The notes: generated by a model from the letters alone, not told the origin. Shown: positions 1 through 4,924, counted from the stretch's first letter. The stretch is 6,896 nt of DNA from an uncultured Clostridia bacterium (GCA_945835865.1 CAMAJQ010000037.1:1-6896), one strand, 5' to 3'. Made by a program: numbers and translations.

Positions 1-97
1 GATTTCCTACCGTAGGCACGGAATCACTTTGTCGTTCTTTTTTTTCCGTATCGGCGGTTTCTTTAATTGGTTTCTTTCCTTCGATTTCTTCCTCCAT
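1..97 (-). CDS. Partial CDS, 5' end only: charged N-terminus of unknown protein
   Basis: This is the first 32 codons of a gene that leaves the window at its left edge. The ATG lies at 97-95 behind a strong GGAGG at 109-105 with a 7-nt spacer, so the start is well supported. The translated part begins MEEEIEGKKPIKETADTEKK and continues as a very hydrophilic, Glu/Lys/Thr-rich stretch with no hydrophobic segment and no recognisable domain. Such N-termini are often disordered cytosolic extensions ahead of a folded or membrane domain, but that domain is not in view and no function can be given. A consensus promoter at 146-174 drives it. A strong dyad with a U-run sits between promoter and ribosome binding site. 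Local GC is about 40 percent, lower than in the large genes to the right. Confidence 0.75.
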   Translation of the reverse strand, partial: MEEEIEGKKPIKETADTEKKERQSDSVPTVGN

Positions 98-109
98 GCT
101 GTTTCCTCC

Positions 110-145
110 AAAAAAGATGACACGGTGCAATTACACTGTGCCATC
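110..145 (-). terminator. Hairpin plus U6 overlapping the start site: read-through terminator or operator
   Basis: On the minus strand GATGGCACAGTGT (145-133), loop AATT and GCACCGTGTCATC (128-116) form a 13-position stem. Ten positions are Watson-Crick, two are G-U wobbles and one is an A-C mismatch. Six Us follow at once (115-110). This is the layout of an intrinsic terminator for transcripts arriving from the 57-residue gene that ends at 204. Transcripts begun at the local promoter (near 139) would lack about six bases of the 5' arm. The alternative is a DNA operator for a dimeric repressor covering the start site. The two G-U pairs fit an RNA role slightly better, but both readings remain open. 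Confidence 0.6.
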
Positions 146-174
146 ATTATACGATAAAAAAGTGAACCTGTCAA
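146..174 (-). promoter_or_regulatory. Sigma-A promoter of the left-edge gene
   Basis: Read on the minus strand, a perfect TTGACA (174-169) and a perfect TATAAT (151-146) are separated by exactly 17 nt. The predicted start of transcription is near 139. The downstream dyad (145-116) begins at the base immediately after TATAAT, so it spans the initiation site. The leader is about 40 nt and ends in GGAGG. Confidence 0.9.
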
Positions 175-203
175 GCCAAAATGAAAAATTCGTAAAAATC
201 TTT

Positions 204-377
204 TTATCGGAGCAAAGGTTTTAACGCTTTGGCTTGCAGTTCAAACTCCGCGATAAAGGCTTCCTTTTCTGCCATATTTGCATGAATGGCATTGAGCGCA
301 TACCGGAAAAGGATAAAGAGGATATCCGCATAAGGACGTTTTTCCTCGGGAATTTTTTCAAAGACTTTGGTCGGCAT
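204..377 (-). CDS. Small hypothetical protein, 57 residues
   Basis: An intact small gene running from ATG at 377 to TAA at 206-204. It is preceded by AGAGGAAG at a suitable distance and by its own perfect promoter at 430-458. The protein begins MPTKVFEKIPEEKRPYADIL. Residues 1-15 are charged. About residues 16-53 look like one or two continuous amphipathic helices, with a hydrophobic run ILFILF near residue 19 and alternating Glu/Lys and Ala/Leu/Phe later. There are no Cys, Trp or Gly residues, no signal peptide and no recognised family. A helical protein-protein interaction module is the likeliest structure, and this is inference. It is not simply part of the glycolipid-type operon upstream, because a terminator and new promoter separate them. 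GC is about 40 percent, below its upstream neighbours. The start is chosen because both SD and promoter point to it; overlapping ORFs in this stretch lack these signals. Confidence 0.7.
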   Translation of the reverse strand: MPTKVFEKIPEEKRPYADILFILFRYALNAIHANMAEKEAFIAEFELQAKALKPLLR

Positions 378-394
378 TTTTCTTCCTCTTCACT

Positions 395-429
395 AAAAAA
401 AACGGTACGGAGATATCTCTCCATACCGT
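395..429 (-). terminator. Intrinsic terminator of the acyltransferase/GT8 operon, embedded in the next promoter
   Basis: On the minus strand ACGGTATGGAGA (429-418), loop GATA and TCTCCGTACCGT (413-402) form a 12-bp stem with a single T-G wobble. A continuous U-run to 395 follows. It lies 36 nt beyond the TGA stop of the fusion gene (467-465) and is a textbook Rho-independent terminator. Its 5' arm begins at the base immediately after the TATAAT box of the promoter at 430-458. RNA initiated there would start near 423-422, inside the 5' arm, and keep only a small 5'-terminal hairpin (GGAGA/TCTCC). Confidence 0.85.
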
Positions 430-458
430 ATTATAAACGGATTTTTCCGCAATGTCAA
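430..458 (-). promoter_or_regulatory. Sigma-A promoter of the 57-residue gene
   Basis: On the minus strand a perfect TTGACA (458-453) and perfect TATAAT (435-430) are spaced by 17 nt. The -35 box lies only 6 nt beyond the upstream stop codon (467-465). The predicted start is near 423-422, within the 5' arm of the terminator stem, giving a leader of about 45 nt to the ATG at 377. Confidence 0.9.
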
Positions 459-464
459 GAGAAA

Positions 465-2228
465 TCAGGCGTAGACGAGGGGAATCCCGTAATTGTCCTC
501 GTAGATGGTTTTCCACTGCTCGTAGTTGCTGTCCTTCATGCGTTCGGCGTTTTCCCCGATCGCGTAGTCGGGGTCGGGATAGATGGGTTTTCCGATATGC
601 ACGGTGTATTCCTGCACGCAGAAGCCGTCTTCGCCCACGATATCGCTGTCCTGCATGGTGATAAAGCAGGGGAGCACGGGCACGTTGTTCTTCGCCGCCA
701 TGGAGAATGCGCCCTTTTTCAGGGGCTTGGGTTTGCGGTAATTCCACCACATGCTCTGCTCGGGATAGACGAGGATGAAGTGCCCGTCTTTGAGAATTTC
801 CGAAACGGAACTCATGAATTTTTCCATGTTCCGATAGCCCGCCGAGAGAGGAAGGGTGTTGCAGTTTTTCATCAGAAAACCGTAAAACCCGGGGAAGTTG
901 GTGTAGTTTCCCTCGCGGATCACGCGGAAAAACTTGTGTTTTTTGGTGTCCGCGTGGTCGTAAACGAGCTGCATGGCAAAACTGTCAAACGCGTTGAAGT
1001 GGTTGCAGGTGATGATCGCCCCGCCTTCGATAGAGGTGAGATTTTCCAGCCCGACGATGTCTTTGATAATCAGTTGTTTGTTTTCGATGAGGTTATTGAC
1101 GAACAGCCTTGCCGCCTTAAACGCAACGGCGGCTTTGATCCGGCTGATCAGTTTTTTTTTAGCATAATCGACTTCGCCTTCGAGGGGAATGGTCGGCGGG
1201 TCGTCCTCGGCGTCGATATCGAATTTGCCTTCGGCTTCCAACTCGTTGATTTTTTTCAGAACTTCCACTCTGTCCTGCGCCTGTTTTTTGCGGACGGTTT
1301 TCAGATAATTGTCCTCGCGGGCGATCTCCCGTTCGGCGAGCAGGGCGAGGTTGGTGCAGCAGTCTGCGTCCCGCTGTTTTTCCGCGTCGGTGTAGGAATA
1401 AGACGCCTGACGGAGTTCGTCGTAGAATTCCGTCTGTTCGGCGTATTTCCAGAAATAATCGGCAAAGCGGCAGTCGGGATAGTGCCAGGGTTTGGAAACC
1501 ATGATATAGTGGAAGATGGCGACCTGCTCGGGATCGATGGAAAATTCGGGGAGGATTTCCGTGTTCCATTTTCTGTCGAGGTGGAGCACCCTGTCCTTGC
1601 ACATGAGGTTGAGATAGTCCTCGTCCTGCGTGACGACGAAGTTATACGCGGCGAGAAGTTCGCCGAATTTATTGAGGAGTTTGTTGTCGCGGAACTGTTT
1701 GCAGTTGATGAGCATCATCCCCGCGTTGAAAAAGGCGCGGCGGTCGATCCCGACGACCTGCTCGGCGTATCTGCCGTATACGTCCACGTCGCTCATGACC
1801 CTTTCGGTCACCGCGCCCACGTAGTTGTCTTTCAGGTCGACGTCGTAAAGTTCGGCGATATCGCCTAAGACCACCGTGTCGCTGTCGAGATAGATCGCCT
1901 TGTCGTATTGCGGGAACATATCCGCAATGAAAAGACGGAAATAGGTGGTTTTGGAATAGTAATCGCGCAGGGGAAGTTTGCTCTGAAGGGCGTTCAGATA
2001 AGCCGTCACGTCCTCGAAAAGAATTTCGACGTTTTCGCTTTCCAGTTCCTTCGCCACGCGGCGGGAGCGCTCCGAAACGTCCGTGATGAGAATGTGGAAA
2101 CGGTAAAAACGGTCGGGCGAGGCGTTCGCCAGCATGGAGCGGATGGAGATGATGGTGAATTTGACGAAAGCGTCGTCACAGGCATAAAAAATAGGAATAA
2201 GGCGTTTATCGTTGATTTTCTCGTTCAT
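465..2228 (-). CDS. Bifunctional GT8 glycosyltransferase / PlsC-like acyltransferase fusion
   Basis: A 587-residue two-domain protein. Residues about 10-265 are a family 8 (retaining, GT-A fold) glycosyltransferase. The nucleotide-sugar/metal motif YLDSD is at 113-117, FNAGMMLIN at 167-175, QDEDYLN at 201-207 and the C-terminal HY....KPWH at 240-249. Residues about 270-350 are a charged, probably helical linker. Residues about 355-587 are a lysophospholipid acyltransferase domain with the catalytic HX4D motif NHFNAFD (H410, D415), the substrate-binding YPEQS block at 488-492 and a basic KKGAF at 504-508. All key residues of both halves appear present. The expected chemistry is sugar transfer from a nucleotide sugar and acyl transfer to a hydroxyl; donor and acceptor are unknown. 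No signal peptide or clear transmembrane span is visible, so a cytosolic, membrane-peripheral location is likely. The ATG at 2228 follows AAAGGA, 44 nt after the preceding GT8 gene. It is the last gene of the operon. Confidence 0.88.
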   Translation of the reverse strand: MNEKINDKRLIPIFYACDDAFVKFTIISIRSMLANASPDRFYRFHILITDVSERSRRVAKELESENVEILFEDVTAYLNALQSKLPLRDYYSKTTYFRLFIADMFPQYDKAIYLDSDTVVLGDIAELYDVDLKDNYVGAVTERVMSDVDVYGRYAEQVVGIDRRAFFNAGMMLINCKQFRDNKLLNKFGELLAAYNFVVTQDEDYLNLMCKDRVLHLDRKWNTEILPEFSIDPEQVAIFHYIMVSKPWHYPDCRFADYFWKYAEQTEFYDELRQASYSYTDAEKQRDADCCTNLALLAEREIAREDNYLKTVRKKQAQDRVEVLKKINELEAEGKFDIDAEDDPPTIPLEGEVDYAKKKLISRIKAAVAFKAARLFVNNLIENKQLIIKDIVGLENLTSIEGGAIITCNHFNAFDSFAMQLVYDHADTKKHKFFRVIREGNYTNFPGFYGFLMKNCNTLPLSAGYRNMEKFMSSVSEILKDGHFILVYPEQSMWWNYRKPKPLKKGAFSMAAKNNVPVLPCFITMQDSDIVGEDGFCVQEYTVHIGKPIYPDPDYAIGENAERMKDSNYEQWKTIYEDNYGIPLVYA

Positions 2229-2272
2229 AATGGTTTTCCTTTTTCGTCGTTTTGCCGTGTTTTCGGCAAGGG

Positions 2273-3109
2273 TTATTCGGCAGATTCGTCGCTTCGCTGC
2301 CGTTTGTATGCGAGGTATTCGTTCAGCACGTCGTCGAAAACGTGATAGCGGAATACCGAGTGGATCTTATCCACCTGCCACTGCTTGACGTTTGCCGTAT
2401 GGGGATAGGGGAGCCAGAACAGCCGCTTGCTGAAATGGCGGACGACCGTGTGCTTGTGCAGAAATTTCTGGTCGTTGAATTTTTGCGGAAGCAACTTTTT
2501 TTTGGTCGTGCTGCGGATGATTGCGCTCTGATCGGCAAAGACGAGTTTTTTGGTTTTGATGAGTTCTCTCGCTTTTTTCAGAAGCCCCGTTTCGCGGATC
2601 TTCTTCATGTTGAGGAGAAGAACGCCCGCGTTGATGTAATGGGGATGAATGAGATATTTCCCGTAATGGTCTCTCGCCGCGGCGTATTCCACGTCGGATA
2701 CGTCGATATCGTAAAGGAGGGTGAAATCGTGCTGAAACAGAATATCGACGTCGAGATAGAGAATTTTATCGGGGATCTCGGGGAGTTCGTCCGCGAACAG
2801 GCGCAGAAGGGTATAGGGCGAACAATACGCCCCCTCGTTGGGGCAGCCGCCGAATTCCCGCTCGTACAGATCGGTCACGTCGATCTTTTTCACGAAGTTT
2901 CCGGGATTGTATTTCCGGGCGACCGATTGCAGAAATTCCGTCTCGCGGTCGCCGATCGGGGTGTATTGCGGTTTGATGCGGGATACGTCCATCGTGAGAA
3001 GGAATGCCCCGACGGGTTCTTCGGTCTTCGTCCGCTTGAGCACGGACAGCAGACAGGTCAGAACGCCGTCAAATACGCCCGAATTGCCCGAAAAAAGTAA
3101 ATATCTCAT
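2273..3109 (-). CDS. Family 8 glycosyltransferase
   Basis: A 278-residue stand-alone GT8 enzyme, a normal length for the family. It opens with a short beta-strand (MRYLLFSGN) and has the DxD metal/nucleotide motif in LYLDVD (D120, D122). The family signature YINAGVLLLN is at 158-167 and ADQSAII at 192-198. Near the C-terminus HTANVKQW (237-244) takes the place of the usual H..G..KPW motif, so the conserved Gly and Pro are absent although His, Lys and Trp remain. It should transfer a hexose or similar sugar from a nucleotide sugar with retention of configuration; the acceptor is unknown. The ATG at 3109 follows GGAG with a 7-nt spacer. It sits 51 nt after the acyltransferase gene and 44 nt before the GT8-acyltransferase fusion, with no promoter or U-run terminator between them, so all three are probably co-transcribed. 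It differs in sequence from the fused GT8 domain and is not a recent duplicate. Confidence 0.88.
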   Translation of the reverse strand: MRYLLFSGNSGVFDGVLTCLLSVLKRTKTEEPVGAFLLTMDVSRIKPQYTPIGDRETEFLQSVARKYNPGNFVKKIDVTDLYEREFGGCPNEGAYCSPYTLLRLFADELPEIPDKILYLDVDILFQHDFTLLYDIDVSDVEYAAARDHYGKYLIHPHYINAGVLLLNMKKIRETGLLKKARELIKTKKLVFADQSAIIRSTTKKKLLPQKFNDQKFLHKHTVVRHFSKRLFWLPYPHTANVKQWQVDKIHSVFRYHVFDDVLNEYLAYKRQRSDESAE

Positions 3110-3160
3110 GTGTTTTCTCCGTAAGGTTCGCTTGGAAAAGACTTTTATCCGTTCCGCCCA

Positions 3161-4057
3161 TTATTCTTTTCCGTTTCCGTCCGTTGTCTTTTCCGTCCGC
3201 GCGCTGCCGTCCGTTCTGCCGTCCGTCCGCGGGGCTGTTTCCGTCCGGGCGTCTGTTTCCGCCCCGTCTGCCGCGGAGTTTCTCTCGCTTTCGGGCAGAT
3301 AGACGATATAATCGACGTCGGACGATTTGCTTCTCTCCGTCATGGCGGCGTAAACTTCGTCCCGAAGTTTCTTCCGCGCCTCTTTCGGGGGAAGGGTCGG
3401 GTCGGGCAGGAAAGGTCCGTCCACGTAGGTGACGATGCGGGGTTTTTTGCGGAATCTGCTCTTCTGATAGGTGTTGGTGAAGGCGAACACGGGCGAACCG
3501 TATTGCACGGGATAGCGGAACGAGGCGTCGCGGAAGGGGCGGATCCCGGTGTAGTACGGCCAGATGTGCGCCTCGGGATAAATGCAGACGACGTGGTTTT
3601 GTCCGACCCTGCGGTTGAGCGCGGCGAGGAAATTTTCCGAAGCCTTCAGCGTGTCGGGCAGGGGCAACGCGCCGAGATAGGGGTTGATCCGTCCGAGAAA
3701 AGGCATGGAAACGTTGGCGGGGTGCACGATGACGTACACCCGTTTGGGAAACGCCACCATCGTCGGAATAAAAGGGTCGGCGCCCGCGTTCGTGTGGTTG
3801 GCGTAAAGGAAGTAGTTCCCCTTTGCCTGTTTCAGCACTTTTTTGTTGACGATTTTGTGTCCGCACAGGATCTTCAGAAAGATGCCGGCGAGCGGGGTCG
3901 CGATCACGCGGTAGGCGACGAAAGCGAGCGCGCGATGGAAAAAGTCTTCCCGAAGATAACGGTAGTTTTCGTCGATCTTCTTCGCTTCGATCTTCGCACG
4001 GGAAAATTCGTCGTTCAACTCGTCTTTATAATAGATGACGCGCGGTTGTTCTTTCAC
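3161..4057 (-). CDS. PlsC-like lysophospholipid acyltransferase, GTG start
   Basis: A 298-residue member of the PlsC/LPLAT superfamily. Residues about 38-66 form a hydrophobic helix that probably binds the membrane. The catalytic block ANHTNAGAD follows, with H88 and D94 five residues apart rather than the usual four. VSMPFLGRINPYLGALPLP (116-134) lies in the usual second block and YPEAH (160-164) in the substrate-binding block, followed by IWPYYTGIRPF. The family transfers fatty acyl groups to a glycerophosphate or related hydroxyl at the inner membrane; the real acceptor here is unknown. Residues about 257-298 are a polar Thr/Asp/Arg/Gly/Glu tail with repeated TDG, encoded by CGGACGG repeats, and are probably disordered. 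The start is GTG at 4057, because GGAGGA lies at the right distance and no in-frame ATG occurs before about residue 100. It is the first gene of the operon with the GT8 and the GT8-acyltransferase fusion. Confidence 0.85.
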   Translation of the reverse strand: MKEQPRVIYYKDELNDEFSRAKIEAKKIDENYRYLREDFFHRALAFVAYRVIATPLAGIFLKILCGHKIVNKKVLKQAKGNYFLYANHTNAGADPFIPTMVAFPKRVYVIVHPANVSMPFLGRINPYLGALPLPDTLKASENFLAALNRRVGQNHVVCIYPEAHIWPYYTGIRPFRDASFRYPVQYGSPVFAFTNTYQKSRFRKKPRIVTYVDGPFLPDPTLPPKEARKKLRDEVYAAMTERSKSSDVDYIVYLPESERNSAADGAETDARTETAPRTDGRTDGSARTEKTTDGNGKE

Positions 4058-4269
4058 CCTGTCCTCCGATCGTTTCCGTCCGTTGCCCGATGCCTCCCGC
4101 TCTTGCGGCAGCGCCCGGCATGGTTCCGTTTTCGCTGCGAGCCCTGCGGTTGGCTTTCGCTTTCGCTGAAAGTCCGACGAATGGGCCGGTTGCTGTTTTG
4201 CGTGAATGCAGTCGTCCGGCTCCCGAGGGGGGACGATTTCGTCCGTTCGGAACGCCCCGGTCAGACTGT
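4058..4269 (-). other. Long structured leader of the acyltransferase/GT8 operon
   Basis: About 210 nt separate the predicted transcription start from the GTG codon. The leader contains short self-complementary elements, read on the minus strand: CGTTCCGAACG, GGACGAAATCGTCC and CCGCAAGAGCGG. I do not recognise a known riboswitch or T-box. An 82-codon open frame (4274-4026) crosses it but has no ribosome binding site and a low-complexity Arg/Gly-rich translation, so I do not call it a gene. Confidence 0.4.
4062..4067 (-). promoter_or_regulatory. Ribosome binding site fixing the GTG start
   Basis: GGAGGA on the minus strand, with five nucleotides (ACAGG) between GGAGG and the GTG at 4057-4055. 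It decides the non-ATG start of the acyltransferase. Confidence 0.85.
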
Positions 4270-4275
4270 GTCATT

Positions 4276-4304
4276 ATTATAGCTTATCTTACGGGATTTG
4301 TCAC
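4276..4304 (-). promoter_or_regulatory. Sigma-A promoter of the acyltransferase/GT8 operon
   Basis: On the minus strand GTGACA (4304-4299, five of six consensus positions) and a perfect TATAAT (4281-4276) are spaced by 17 nt. The predicted start is near 4269. No other good promoter lies between here and the fusion gene, which supports a single three-gene transcript. Confidence 0.8.
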
Positions 4305-4444
4305 CCGAATTATCCCGATTTTTTGTCTCTGCCTCGAAATTTGCGCTCTACTGCTGGTCGAGAGGGACTCTCCTGTCGGTAGAGTTGCGAAAACGAGCGT
4401 TTTATCAACCTATTCGGCGGTTAATTCTTCCTGTTTTTTCACCC

Positions 4445-4460
4445 GTAGAGAGTTCTCTAC
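4445..4460. repeat. 16-bp perfect palindrome GTAGAGA-GT-TCTCTAC
   Basis: The arms GTAGAGA (4445-4451) and TCTCTAC (4454-4460) are perfect inverted repeats around GT. The same hexamer pair also brackets 4346-4384 (CTCTAC and GTAGAG). No U-run follows directly, so a terminator is unlikely. A protein-binding site or cruciform is possible. Confidence 0.5.
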
Positions 4461-4602
4461 TTTCGGGAAATAAAATAGAGAGAGTTTTTTGCCGGCGGCG
4501 GTTGCGTATTTTGGGGTGTTTTCCGATCCGTCGCGGCGAAAAAACCACCCCTTGCCGTCCTCCCCCGAGGAACTTTCTATTTCAGTCCAACGACTTTATT
4601 AC

Positions 4603-4757
4603 CCCCTTCCGTCAATCGTCGAGAGAACGCTGCGCCTGACAGTTTCCCCGACGGGGGACGCCAAGTTCCTCCCCGCTGAAACGGGGGAAACTTCTGCAAG
4701 GACAAAGAGGGGGCGCCGCTGCCAAAGCGGGGGTGGTCGCGTCAGCGACGGAAGGGG
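4603..4757. mobile_element. MITE/REP-like intergenic repeat with 11-bp terminal inverted repeats
   Basis: The element is bounded by CCCCTTCCGTC (4603-4613) and its perfect reverse complement GACGGAAGGGG (4747-4757), about 155 bp in total. Inside are several hairpins: AAGTT..CCCCG/CGGGG..AACTT at 4663-4693, CCGC/GCGG at 4716-4730 and GTCGC-GTCA-GCGAC at 4736-4749. It encodes no transposase and no plausible protein. GC-rich repeats ending in CCTTCCGTC are, as far as I recall, frequent in intergenic DNA of gut Clostridia, and this looks like one copy. No clear target-site duplication is visible. A GAGGAACTT at 4567-4575 matches an internal AAGTTCCTC in inverse orientation, so the true left border could lie further out. 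Confidence 0.5.
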
Positions 4758-4815
4758 ACAGATCCCTATCGCTACGCCGTCGGGAAGGGAAATTTTATTT
4801 CCCCGATCATTCCGC

Positions 4816-4844
4816 TTGACAGAACGCCGAAGATGGATTATAAT
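4816..4844 (+). promoter_or_regulatory. Sigma-A promoter of the MATE exporter
   Basis: A perfect TTGACA (4816-4821) and perfect TATAAT (4839-4844) are separated by 17 nt. The predicted start is near 4851, giving a leader of about 74 nt to the ATG at 4925. Confidence 0.9.
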
Positions 4845-4853
4845 AAGGTTATT

Positions 4854-4891
4854 AAAAGAGGGTAAACGAGACCGTTCGTTTATCCTCTTTT
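4854..4891 (+). promoter_or_regulatory. 16-bp leader hairpin at the 5' end of the exporter mRNA
   Basis: AAAAGAGGGTAAACGA (4854-4869) pairs with TCGTTTATCCTCTTTT (4876-4891) over all 16 positions, with one G-U wobble and the loop GACCGT. It starts about 3 nt after the predicted transcription start. A smaller hairpin, CGGGC/GCCCG, follows at 4895-4911 just ahead of the ribosome binding site. It could be a repressor operator, a 5' stabilising hairpin or a weak attenuator; the U-tract is only four long and lies inside the stem. I cannot choose between these. Confidence 0.55.
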
Positions 4892-4924
4892 CTGCGGGCG
4901 GAAACAGCCCGTTACGGAGTGTTT

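Larger units (their letters stand above)
4305..4815. other. Intergenic region without a credible gene, rich in short dyads
   Basis: About 510 bp lie between the minus-strand operon promoter and the plus-strand exporter promoter. Open frames here lack ribosome binding sites and recognisable protein character. The left part (4346-4460) holds perfect short dyads: GAGAG/CTCTC at 4360-4372, AAAACG/CGTTTT at 4390-4403 and GTAGAGA/TCTCTAC at 4445-4460. An imperfect hairpin GGGGTG/CACCCC spans roughly 4515-4553. The right part contains a repeat-like element, listed separately. Confidence 0.6.

Noticed and set aside
221..424. A 67-codon minus-strand frame overlapping the 57-residue gene
   Set aside because: Its ATG would lie inside the terminator stem, at or just before the predicted transcription start, with no ribosome binding site. 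The 57-codon frame has both signals.
234..1868. A 544-codon open frame on the plus strand opposite the fusion gene
   Set aside because: It is antisense to a gene with clear family motifs, lacks a ribosome binding site and reads as Val/Phe/Asp-rich with no domain. High GC at third codon positions removes stops from this antisense frame.
2252..2269. Hairpin TTGCCG-TGTTTT-CGGCAA between the GT8 and fusion genes as a terminator
   Set aside because: The stem is only 6 bp and no U-run follows on the minus strand, so it should not stop transcription. It may be a minor intercistronic hairpin.
2252..3100. A 282-codon plus-strand open frame opposite the GT8 gene
   Set aside because: Mirror frame of the GT8 coding sequence, with the same Val/Phe/Glu-rich character, no start signals and no recognisable family.
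4603..4757. CRISPR array
   Set aside because: The repeats are inverted hairpin arms, not regularly spaced direct repeats, and there are no spacers or cas genes.
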